From positions 449,754 to 513,753 of the forward strand of contig NZ_KK211346.1 of the NCBI RefSeq assembly GCF_000621785.1: a DNA stretch of 64,000 nucleotides, written 5' to 3'. Made by a program: the position numbers and the translations under genes. The stretch's first letter is position 1. Every line of letters begins with the position of its first letter. Positions 1 to 7,226 of the stretch are shown one piece after another. The notes beneath the pieces were generated by a model. That model ran no database searches, had not been told where the DNA came from, and worked only from the letters and a program-made list of their open reading frames with translations. The DNA is from Ruminococcus flavefaciens ND2009. Its GTDB lineage: Bacteria > Bacillota > Clostridia > Oscillospirales > Ruminococcaceae.

Positions 1-27
1 TTCACTGATGACGATATAGTGAAGTAA
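1..27 (+). CDS. possible 3' end of an upstream gene (partial)
   Basis: Frame 1 reads eight sense codons (FTDDDIVK) and then TAA at 25-27, followed closely by a terminator-like hairpin. This is what the last codons of a gene entering from the left would look like. Too little is present to name a product, and chance cannot be excluded. Confidence 0.35.
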   Translation, partial: FTDDDIVK

Positions 28-37
28 AATAATACAT

Positions 38-66
38 AACGGGCGGACCTTAGCGTCCGCCTGTTT
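38..66 (+). terminator. hairpin terminator before the zinc-ribbon genes
   Basis: GGCGGAC (42-48) pairs with GTCCGCC (55-61) around a CTTAGC loop, and AAC/GTT extends the stem. A short T-rich stretch follows. It probably ends the transcript entering from the left; the U tract is weak. Confidence 0.6.
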
Positions 67-85
67 CAGATTTTAGGAGCGAGAA

Positions 86-1351
86 ATGGAAGAAACCCGA
101 GTTTATTCGTGCCCGTCCTGCGGAGCTCCGATGAAGTATAGCATTTCAAACGAAAAACTCAAGTGCCGCTTTTGCAGCAATACATATGATCTGGAGTATA
201 TACGCACTCATTTTACTGAGGTTACTGATGAAAAACTTTCGGATTTTAACTGGATAGACAGAACGAAATATGTCTGGGAGCCTTATGATCAGGAATATCT
301 CGAAGAATTTGACTGTCCTTCCTGCGGAGGAAAAATATCAACAAAAGCTTATTACGGAACAGCTAAGTGTCCGTTCTGTAAGCATGATGTTGTGATCACA
401 TCGGATTTTGACGGCGACATCCGTCCCGATAAGGTCATTCCGTTTAAAGTTACAAAAGCAGAATTCATTGAAAAGTATCAGGAATATATCTCGCGGATAA
501 GAAAAGTTCCGAAGCCGTTTAAAGACATTGATGCAGTGAAGGAGGTTGTCGGCTGTTATATTCCTGTGTGGCTCTACAGCTGTCTGTGCGGCGAGGGAAA
601 TACCGATCCTTCGTACAAACCTCTCTGGACTAAGGATTACCCTATCCTTGCAAACGATACGGATATAAGCAGGGAAGTATTTTATACTATTCTGCCTTAT
701 AAATTCGATGAAGCGGAGAAGTTTACGGAATCATGTCTTGCGGGATTTCCTGCCAGCAGATATATCATTGGTGCGGAAAATGCAATGAAAACTGCTGATA
801 AAGAGATTAAGGATATCTATTATTCTCAGAAAAAAGTCGATTATAAATTCAAATCTGATAAGAAAAAGCCAAAAGTTTCCACAACAGAGGATCTTATTGA
901 CAGTCTCGAAGGTGTTAAGCTTGACTTTGAAAATACAAGCTACAGGAAGCTCTCGTATTATGTTGTCCCTGTCTGGTTACTGACCGTAACATATAATTTA
1001 GAGGACTATATCTTTGCCATGAACGGGCAGACAGGAAAAATGCGTGTTGACGGTATACCGAAGAAAAGGCGAGTGCTTTTTCCATGCCTTCTGATCGCTG
1101 TTCTGATACAAGCGTTGATTTTTGCATGCTTTTTCATTCCATTTGCCAAAGCAGCAGGTGAGTGGAGAATGACTTTAAAAATAATGTCGCTCTTTCAATT
1201 CACATGGCTGCCGCTGAGCATTGATTTTGCATCTATGTTTGGAAAAAATCTTAAAAAGATAAAAAAATACTGTAACTCAAAGGAGCTTAAAGATCAGAAG
1301 ATATGGAGCGTAAGGGACTTTATCAGTTGGGAAAAGCGTACTGAGAAGTAA
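86..1351 (+). CDS. zinc-ribbon membrane protein, paralogue of the next gene
   Basis: The 421-residue product carries two Cys4 zinc ribbons: CPSCG (9-13) with CRFC (about 27-30), and CPSCGG (about 77) with CPFC (about 95). A conserved region follows with the signature KVIPFKV and later CYIPVWLY, which recurs as YVIPFKF and LYVPVWLF in the neighbour at 1385-2467. Two hydrophobic stretches near residues 335-380 suggest C-terminal membrane anchoring, with a charged cytoplasmic tail. The start has a GGAGCGAG ribosome binding site at about 77. Proteins of this build are usually called TFIIB-type or generic zinc-ribbon proteins in Clostridia; no biochemical role is known to me. It lies 33 bp upstream of its paralogue and is probably co-transcribed with it. 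Confidence 0.8.
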   Translation: MEETRVYSCPSCGAPMKYSISNEKLKCRFCSNTYDLEYIRTHFTEVTDEKLSDFNWIDRTKYVWEPYDQEYLEEFDCPSCGGKISTKAYYGTAKCPFCKHDVVITSDFDGDIRPDKVIPFKVTKAEFIEKYQEYISRIRKVPKPFKDIDAVKEVVGCYIPVWLYSCLCGEGNTDPSYKPLWTKDYPILANDTDISREVFYTILPYKFDEAEKFTESCLAGFPASRYIIGAENAMKTADKEIKDIYYSQKKVDYKFKSDKKKPKVSTTEDLIDSLEGVKLDFENTSYRKLSYYVVPVWLLTVTYNLEDYIFAMNGQTGKMRVDGIPKKRRVLFPCLLIAVLIQALIFACFFIPFAKAAGEWRMTLKIMSLFQFTWLPLSIDFASMFGKNLKKIKKYCNSKELKDQKIWSVRDFISWEKRTEK

Positions 1352-1384
1352 AAAATGATATATGTAATAACAGAGGTGAAATGA

Positions 1385-2467
1385 ATGTCTGATATTATAG
1401 AATACAAATGCCCTGCCTGTGCAGGAAAACTTGAATTTGACAGCGGTGCTCAGAAGATGAAGTGTCCATTCTGTGAATCTGAATTTGACGTAGAGTCACT
1501 GAAGGATCATGACACTGCTCTTGAAAATACCAAGCCAGATGAAATGAACTGGGATACTACAGCAGGCAGCGACTGGCAGGATGGAGAAACAGAAGGTATG
1601 CGTATATATACCTGCAAGTCCTGCGGCGGCGAGATAATCACCGACTCTACAACAGCCGCATCAAAGTGTCCGTACTGTGATAATCCCGTTGTAATGTCAG
1701 GTAATTTTTCGGGGGATCTGAAGCCTGACTATGTAATTCCATTCAAATTTGACAAGGAAGCGGCTAAAAAAGCTCTTAACAAACACCTTGAGGGCAGAAA
1801 GCTCCTCCCAAAGGTTTTCAAGGATCAGAACCATATCGACGAGATAAAGGGACTTTATGTTCCTGTCTGGCTCTTTGACGCAGAGGCAGACGGAAGTATG
1901 CTATATAAGGCTGAGAAGATCCGTAGATGGAGCGATAACAATTTCAACTATATCGAAAGAAAGTATTACTCCGTAAAGCGTGAAGGTAATGTCGCCTTTG
2001 AGCTTGTGCCTGTTGACGGCTCTACGAAAATGCAGGATGAGCTTATGGAGTCTATCGAGCCTTTCAACTTTAAAGACGCAGTGGACTTCCAGACCGCTTA
2101 TCTTTCCGGATACCTGGCTGACAGATACGACGTTTCCGCCGAGGACAGCGTTGCTCGCGCCAACGAGCGTATAAAGAAGACTACACAGCAGATATTCGAC
2201 AGTACAGTTCAGGGCTATGACTCATTTACAAGGGAGAGCAGCAATATCAAGCTCAGTAACGGAAAGGCTAAATATGCTCTGTATCCCGTTTGGCTGCTGA
2301 ATACCACATGGAACGGAAATAAGTATACATTCGCAATGAACGGACAGACAGGTAAATTCGTTGGAGATCTTCCTGTAGACTCGGGAGCAGCGACAAAATG
2401 GTTCTTCGCCATTGCAGCTGGTGTGACCGCTGTTTGCTTCGGATTATCGTTTCTGCTCGGACTGTAA
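1385..2467 (+). CDS. zinc-ribbon membrane protein (second copy)
   Basis: The 360-residue product has the same plan as its upstream neighbour: ribbons CPACAG/CPFC near residues 9-30 and CKSCGG/CPYC near 78-98, the IPFKF and VPVWLF signatures, then FAMNGQTGK near 315, shared word for word with the paralogue. One C-terminal transmembrane helix (about 337-358) ends the protein. The paralogue has an additional hydrophobic segment and a 40-residue tail, so the pair probably arose by tandem duplication and diverged at the C terminus. It precedes a small acidic membrane protein by 12 bp with a good AAGGAGG site, so the three genes likely form one operon. Function unknown; a role at the membrane with the third gene is inference. 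Confidence 0.8.
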   Translation: MSDIIEYKCPACAGKLEFDSGAQKMKCPFCESEFDVESLKDHDTALENTKPDEMNWDTTAGSDWQDGETEGMRIYTCKSCGGEIITDSTTAASKCPYCDNPVVMSGNFSGDLKPDYVIPFKFDKEAAKKALNKHLEGRKLLPKVFKDQNHIDEIKGLYVPVWLFDAEADGSMLYKAEKIRRWSDNNFNYIERKYYSVKREGNVAFELVPVDGSTKMQDELMESIEPFNFKDAVDFQTAYLSGYLADRYDVSAEDSVARANERIKKTTQQIFDSTVQGYDSFTRESSNIKLSNGKAKYALYPVWLLNTTWNGNKYTFAMNGQTGKFVGDLPVDSGAATKWFFAIAAGVTAVCFGLSFLLGL

Positions 2468-2479
2468 GGAGGAAATTGT

Positions 2480-2974
2480 ATGAATTTGAAGAAAATCGCT
2501 GCATCAGCAGCATCTGCACTCCTTCTTTTGGCAGCTCCCTTGGCTTTCAGCGAACAGAAGATCGTATTAAAGCCTGCTCTGACAGCCTACGCAGACTATG
2601 ATTTTGAATTTGTGGACGAAGATGTTGACATTGATGATATAGACATAGACTCCGATTACGATATTGAATATGATGACGACGATGTCTATTACAACTCATC
2701 ACATGATTCAAGATCATCAGACAGGGCATATAATCCTGTGAAGTCATTTATAATTTGCCTGATCATCGGACTTGTTGTTGCTTTTATAGCAGTATCTATC
2801 ATGAAGTCAAGCATGAAGTCTGTCCGCAAACAGACAGGTGCAGCAGATTATCGAAAAGAAAACGGCATAAGACTCAGAGTCAATGATGACACTTATCTCG
2901 GCGTCAAGACGGAAAAGAGTCCTATCGCAAGAGCAAATCCTGTTCCGCCTCAAAATCATAATGTCAGGAAATAA
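2480..2974 (+). CDS. small acidic membrane protein resembling the tail of TPM-domain proteins
   Basis: The 164-residue product starts with a signal-like hydrophobic segment (about 9-24), continues with a very Asp-rich extracytoplasmic stretch (about 43-70), has one transmembrane helix (about 88-110) and ends in a basic cytoplasmic tail. The tail reads KSVRKQTGAADY followed by a region with DDTYLGVKTEKSP, which resembles the sequence after the membrane helix of TPM-domain (YgcG-like) proteins, but the TPM domain itself is absent. That resemblance is from memory of the family. The gene sits 12 bp after the second zinc-ribbon gene and directly before the glmS promoter. Confidence 0.65.
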   Translation: MNLKKIAASAASALLLLAAPLAFSEQKIVLKPALTAYADYDFEFVDEDVDIDDIDIDSDYDIEYDDDDVYYNSSHDSRSSDRAYNPVKSFIICLIIGLVVAFIAVSIMKSSMKSVRKQTGAADYRKENGIRLRVNDDTYLGVKTEKSPIARANPVPPQNHNVRK

Positions 2975-2979
2975 TTCGG

Positions 2980-3008
2980 TTGACAAACATCTTATATTGT
3001 AGTATAAT
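2980..3008 (+). promoter_or_regulatory. glmS promoter
   Basis: TTGACA (2980-2985), 17 bp, TATAAT (3003-3008): a full sigma-A consensus. The predicted start near 3015 gives a leader of only about 73 nt, too short for the glmS ribozyme. Confidence 0.85.
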
Positions 3009-3087
3009 AGATGTAATATGGCGTTTGAACCCGTCATACATATAGGTTGGAACTAATCAATAGAAGATAAATTTGGAGGAACAGATT

Positions 3088-4926
3088 ATGTGCGGAATAG
3101 TCGGCTTTACAGGAAGCAAACAGGCAGCTCCCATACTGCTTGACGGACTTTCAAAGCTTGAATACAGAGGATATGACTCGGCTGGTATCGCAGTCCGTGA
3201 CGGAGAGAATGAGACAGAGATCGTAAAAGCAAAGGGTAAGCTCAAGGCTCTGAAGGAAATGACCAACAACGGCGACGCTGTAAAGGGAAGCTGCGGAATC
3301 GGTCACACCCGCTGGGCAACTCACGGTGAGCCTTCCACTGTAAATGCACACCCCCACAGCAGTGACGATGAGAATGTTATAGCTGTTCACAATGGTATTA
3401 TCGAAAACTATCAGGAACTTCGTGAGAAGCTCACAAAGAGCGGATATGAGTTCTATTCACAGACTGATACAGAGGTAGCTGTTAAGCTTATCGACTACTA
3501 CTTCAAGAAGTATGGTCTTGGTCCTGTTGACTCTATCGCAAGAGCAATGATCCGTATCAGAGGTTCCTATGCTCTCTGTGTTATGTTCAAGGACTATCCC
3601 GGCGAGATCTATACAGCACGTAAGGACAGCCCCATGATCATCGGTATTGCTGACGGCGAGACTTATGTTGCTTCTGATGTTCCTGCAATTCTCAAGTATA
3701 CAAGAAATGTTTACTATATCGGCAATATGGAGATCGCTAAGCTTGTCAAGGGCGGCGTTACATTCTATAATATCGACCGTGAGGAGATCGAGAAGTCTCT
3801 CACAGAGATAAAGTGGGATGCAGAGGCAGCTGAAAAGGGCGGCTATGAGCACTTCATGCTCAAGGAGATCCACGAGCAGCCCAAGGTAGTACGCGATACT
3901 ATCCATTCCGTTGTCAAGGACGGAAAGATCGACTTTTCGGGTATCGGTCTCACGGACGAGGAAATGCAGAAGATCAGCCAGATATATATCGTTGCCTGCG
4001 GAAGCGCATATCACGTTGGTATGGCTGTACAGTACGTTATCGAGGACTTTACATCTATACCTGTCAGAGTTGAGCTTGCTTCTGAATTCAGATACAGAAA
4101 AATGACACTTGTCAAGGACAGCCTTGTAATAATCATCAGCCAGTCAGGCGAGACCGCAGACAGCCTTGCTGCTCTCAGAGAAGCAAAGGACAAGGGTATC
4201 AAGACACTGGGTATCGTTAACGTAGTCGGTTCATCAATTGCCCGCGAAGCTGACAACGTATTCTATACACTGGCAGGTCCCGAGATCTCAGTTGCAACTA
4301 CAAAGGCATACAGCACACAGCTTATCGCAGGCTACCTGCTTGCTATGCAGTTTGCCGTTGCACGCGGAGAAATGACCGAGGAGAAGTGCGGAGAGCTTCT
4401 TGAGGAGCTTTACACGATCCCCGATAAGATCGAAAAGATCCTTGAGGATAAGGAGCGTATCCAGTGGTACGCTAACAAGCTTGCAGGTGCCAAGGACGCA
4501 TTCTTCATCGGACGCGGTATCGACTATGCTATTGGTCTTGAGGGAAGCCTCAAGATGAAGGAGATCAGCTATATCCACTCTGAGGCATACGCTGCTGGTG
4601 AGCTCAAACACGGTCCTATCAGCCTTATAGAGGAAGGTATCCCCGTTATCGGTGTTCTTACTCAGCAGGAACTTTATGAGAAGACCGTAAGCAATATGGT
4701 CGAGGTAAAGAGCCGAGGCGCTTCACTTATGGGGCTTACAACATACGGAAATTACAGCATGGAGGATCTGGCTGATTTCACAGTATACATTCCCCAGACT
4801 GATTCACATTTTGCAGGAAGTCTCTCTGTAATCCCGCTCCAGCTTCTGGGATATTATGTATCCGTTGCTAAGGGTTATGACGTGGATAAGCCGAGAAATC
4901 TTGCAAAGAGCGTAACTGTTGAATAA
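3088..4926 (+). CDS. glmS: glutamine--fructose-6-phosphate aminotransferase (isomerizing)
   Basis: GlmS makes glucosamine-6-phosphate from fructose-6-phosphate and glutamine, the first step to UDP-GlcNAc and peptidoglycan. The start is the ATG at 3088, 7 bp after GGAGGA, because the mature enzyme needs Cys as residue 1 and the protein then begins MCGIVGF. The N-terminal half is the class II glutamine amidotransferase domain, with GHTRWATHG and HNGIIENY; the C-terminal half has two SIS sugar-isomerase domains, with IACGSAYHV and SQSGETADS in the first and GRGIDYAIGLEGSLKMKEI in the second. The C terminus, PRNLAKSVTVE, is the family ending. At 612 residues it is full length. It has its own consensus promoter and is followed by a terminator within the start region of the next gene. 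Confidence 0.97.
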   Translation: MCGIVGFTGSKQAAPILLDGLSKLEYRGYDSAGIAVRDGENETEIVKAKGKLKALKEMTNNGDAVKGSCGIGHTRWATHGEPSTVNAHPHSSDDENVIAVHNGIIENYQELREKLTKSGYEFYSQTDTEVAVKLIDYYFKKYGLGPVDSIARAMIRIRGSYALCVMFKDYPGEIYTARKDSPMIIGIADGETYVASDVPAILKYTRNVYYIGNMEIAKLVKGGVTFYNIDREEIEKSLTEIKWDAEAAEKGGYEHFMLKEIHEQPKVVRDTIHSVVKDGKIDFSGIGLTDEEMQKISQIYIVACGSAYHVGMAVQYVIEDFTSIPVRVELASEFRYRKMTLVKDSLVIIISQSGETADSLAALREAKDKGIKTLGIVNVVGSSIAREADNVFYTLAGPEISVATTKAYSTQLIAGYLLAMQFAVARGEMTEEKCGELLEELYTIPDKIEKILEDKERIQWYANKLAGAKDAFFIGRGIDYAIGLEGSLKMKEISYIHSEAYAAGELKHGPISLIEEGIPVIGVLTQQELYEKTVSNMVEVKSRGASLMGLTTYGNYSMEDLADFTVYIPQTDSHFAGSLSVIPLQLLGYYVSVAKGYDVDKPRNLAKSVTVE

Positions 4927-4934
4927 TTGATCAC

Positions 4935-4965
4935 AAAAAGGCTGTCGCTATCCGTCAGCCTTTTT
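4935..4965 (+). terminator. glmS terminator
   Basis: AAAAAGGCTG (4935-4944) pairs with CAGCCTTTTT (4956-4965). It sits right after the glmS stop and ends just before the ribosome binding site of the next gene, so the HAD gene may depend on read-through. Confidence 0.8.
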
Positions 4966-4983
4966 GTATTGGAGGAAGCAGAA

Positions 4984-5799
4984 TTGAAAACACTGTATCT
5001 GTCAGATCTGGACGGTACACTTCTGAACAGCAGTCAGAAGACATCGCAATTTACTAATAAGACAATAAATAAGCTTGTAAGTGAAGGAATGATCTTTTCT
5101 TATGCAACCGCCCGCTCCTGGAGTACCGCTTCAAAGGTTACTTCGGGAATAAACGTATCTATCCCTGCGATCGTATATAATGGTGCCTTTGTAGTTGACA
5201 GTGTAACTAACAGAAAAATTATGAGCAATTATTTCGGTGACGAAGCCGGTGAAATTATTGATCGTATGGTCAATAACGGGATTTATCCCAATGTTTACTC
5301 GGTACGTGACGATGAAGAAAAGTTTTCGTTTGTCGCTGATAAAATGACAAGAGGTATGGCAGACTTTGTGGAGTCCAGAAAAGGTGACAGTCGAACAAAT
5401 CCTGTTAATTCGGCTTCTGAGCTATACAAAGGCGACATATTTTACATTGCCTGTATAGACGAATATGAGCGTTTGCTGCCGTTATACGAAAAGTACAAGG
5501 CTGATCTTCACTGTATTTTCCAGAGGGATATATATTCAAAAGAACAGTGGCTGGAGATAATGCCGAAGTCAACATCAAAATCTGCTGCGGCGATACGTCT
5601 GAAAAAACAGCTTGGCTGTGACAGACTTGTTGTCTTCGGGGATGCTCTAAATGATAAGGATCTTTTTGAATGTGCTGATGAGTCGTATGCAGTTTCAAAT
5701 GCAGCGGCTGAATTAAAAGAGGCAGCAACCGCAGTCATTGGCAGTAATGACGATGACGGAGTTGCAAAATGGCTTTTAAGGAGAATAAAAAATGAATGA
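4984..5799 (+). CDS. Cof-type HAD-superfamily phosphatase
   Basis: A 271-residue HAD hydrolase of the IIB (Cof) type, likely a sugar- or nucleotide-phosphate phosphatase. Motif I is LSDLDGT near residues 6-12 with the nucleophile Asp8, and motif IV is FGDALNDKDLF near residue 218; the Lys motif lies in the KSAAAIRLKKQLG stretch. The reading frame stays open upstream, but GGAGG at 4971-4975 points to the TTG at 4984 as the start, which places the DxD motif at the usual distance from the N terminus. Its stop overlaps the start of the methyltransferase gene by 8 bp, so the two are translationally coupled. The substrate cannot be told from sequence. Confidence 0.85.
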   Translation: MKTLYLSDLDGTLLNSSQKTSQFTNKTINKLVSEGMIFSYATARSWSTASKVTSGINVSIPAIVYNGAFVVDSVTNRKIMSNYFGDEAGEIIDRMVNNGIYPNVYSVRDDEEKFSFVADKMTRGMADFVESRKGDSRTNPVNSASELYKGDIFYIACIDEYERLLPLYEKYKADLHCIFQRDIYSKEQWLEIMPKSTSKSAAAIRLKKQLGCDRLVVFGDALNDKDLFECADESYAVSNAAAELKEAATAVIGSNDDDGVAKWLLRRIKNE

Positions 5800-6430
5800 G
5801 AAAAAGGTATCTGTAACAGAACTTGGAAATCCTCGTAAGCCTCATGGCGAAGCGGGAATTGAAATGCTTGATGGCATGAATAAGCGTCACTACGCAGTAA
5901 CAGGCTGGGCTCTGGATTTTTTCAGCTTTAACGCTAATGACAATGTTCTGGATATAGGCTGCGGCGGTGGAGAAACTATCCACAGGATAGCAGAAAATAT
6001 CATCGGCGGTAAGGTTATCGGAGTTGATTACTCGCCGCTGTCGGTGGAATTATCAATAAAACGCAATTCAGAGTTTATTGAATGCGGAAAAGTCAGTATT
6101 ACAGAGGCTTCAGTCGAAAAACTGCCTTTTGACGATAACAGCTTTGACAAGATAATAACCGTAGAGAGCTTTTACTTCTGGCCCGATCCTCAGGAGAATC
6201 TGAAAGAGGTATACAGAGTCCTTAAGGAGGACGGAAAATTTCTCATAGTTGCCGACATAAACGGTGACGCAGATCTCGATGAAGCTGATCTGGAGGGGAT
6301 AAAGAAATACGATCTCTTCAATCCTACCCTTGAGCAGTTCAGAGAGCTTCTCGAAAATTCGGGATTCAAGGAAGTCAATGTACATACCAAGCCGGGTGAA
6401 AAATGGGTCTGTGCCGAGGGAAACAAATAA
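5792..6430 (+). CDS. class I SAM-dependent methyltransferase
   Basis: The 212-residue product has the SAM-binding motif VLDIGCGGG (52-60), an acidic residue in GVDYS ending strand 2, and the post-motif region LPFDDNSFDKI typical of methyltransferase domain family 11. The C-terminal part (FRELLENSGFKEVNVHTKPG) is the usual last strand region. It is of the small-molecule methyltransferase type; the substrate is unknown. It overlaps the HAD gene by 8 bp and ends before a strong terminator shared with yunB on the other strand. Confidence 0.85.
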   Translation: MNEKKVSVTELGNPRKPHGEAGIEMLDGMNKRHYAVTGWALDFFSFNANDNVLDIGCGGGETIHRIAENIIGGKVIGVDYSPLSVELSIKRNSEFIECGKVSITEASVEKLPFDDNSFDKIITVESFYFWPDPQENLKEVYRVLKEDGKFLIVADINGDADLDEADLEGIKKYDLFNPTLEQFRELLENSGFKEVNVHTKPGEKWVCAEGNK

Positions 6431-6439
6431 TTATTTATT

Positions 6440-6469
6440 GCCGTGTCAGCTGACGCGGCTTTTTATTTT
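6440..6469. terminator. terminator between the methyltransferase gene and yunB
   Basis: A near-perfect palindrome at 6440-6459 (GCCG-T-GTCAGCTGAC-G-CGGC) followed on the plus strand by TTTTTATTTT. The yunB stop codon lies inside the T tract at 6463-6465, so its transcript probably uses the same hairpin. Confidence 0.85.
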
Positions 6470-7107
6470 GACGGTAGAAAAGGGCTTAGCTGTGGAACTT
6501 CTCCCACTATAACATTTTCCGCGAGTATAAACTCAAATTCTGAATCAATATCGAAGCTGTACATCGGCACCGACGATGTCATGTGAACTTCCACCACAGC
6601 TGAGATACGGTGACAAGTCTGATTGAGTCCCGCATCGGAAAAATTGCTTTTTATTTTAACGTCTGCCGCTCCGGCAGGACAGATCCTTATTCGTATCGAT
6701 GGTCCCTTCCCATTCAGTAAAGTTGAGTCCGAGAGGGATCCGATAGGGATCTTTGCTGCCTTTACTGTTGAGCTTTCAAGCTTTTCGTTAATTGCAAGCA
6801 CCAGCTCTGACTGCACTTTGTTTATTGTAAACGGCATCATTTCAACAGAAACAGGTATTTTTTTATCATCATACAGTACAGCTGCAAAATCTTCATATGT
6901 AAATCTGTTTTGTTCAAGATATTCCGATACAGCTTCGGAGATCACTTCGCTTGCTGTTCTCTCCGCGAAATGTTCTGCACGGAGTTCAGCCACAGGCCTG
7001 AGCGCATTTTCTGTTTTTCTCATTATAATAATGGCAAGCAAGACAGCCATAGCAATAAGACATTGTGATATGAAACGGGTGTTTTTTCTTTTGATCTTTC
7101 TTCTCAT
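6463..7107 (-). CDS. yunB: sporulation protein YunB homologue
   Basis: The 214-residue product has a basic N terminus, one transmembrane helix (about 14-28) and an extracytoplasmic domain. The features that recall YunB are the early stretch RAEHFAERTASEVISEAVSEYL, the central PFTINKVQSELVLAINEKL, then IPIGSLSDSTLLNGKGPSIRIRICPAG and the late VEVHMTSSVPMYSF. In Bacillus, YunB is a forespore-controlled protein needed for proper spore formation. Ruminococci are generally regarded as non-sporing, so its presence is noteworthy. It is transcribed divergently from the GTPase gene, with AGGTGC as ribosome binding site. Confidence 0.8.
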   Translation of the reverse strand: MRRKIKRKNTRFISQCLIAMAVLLAIIIMRKTENALRPVAELRAEHFAERTASEVISEAVSEYLEQNRFTYEDFAAVLYDDKKIPVSVEMMPFTINKVQSELVLAINEKLESSTVKAAKIPIGSLSDSTLLNGKGPSIRIRICPAGAADVKIKSNFSDAGLNQTCHRISAVVEVHMTSSVPMYSFDIDSEFEFILAENVIVGEVPQLSPFLPSK

Positions 7108-7169
7108 GATGCACCTCCGCTGTCATATTATATTCCGGTTTATATTTTTATGTGTTTTTCTCTTTTCTA

Positions 7170-7198
7170 TGGACAAAACTCAGATTCTGTGTTAAAAT
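7170..7198 (+). promoter_or_regulatory. promoter of the GTPase-NYN gene
   Basis: TGGACA (7170-7175), 17 bp, TAAAAT (7193-7198), with TG just before the -10. Predicted start near 7205, giving a leader of about 20 nt before the ATG at 7227. Confidence 0.6.
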
Positions 7199-7226
7199 TA
7201 AGTGATAATGATTTTGGAGCGTAAAA

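Noticed and set aside
6623..7195. 190-residue plus-strand frame over yunB
   Set aside because: yunB on the minus strand has the family motifs and a ribosome binding site; the plus frame has neither.
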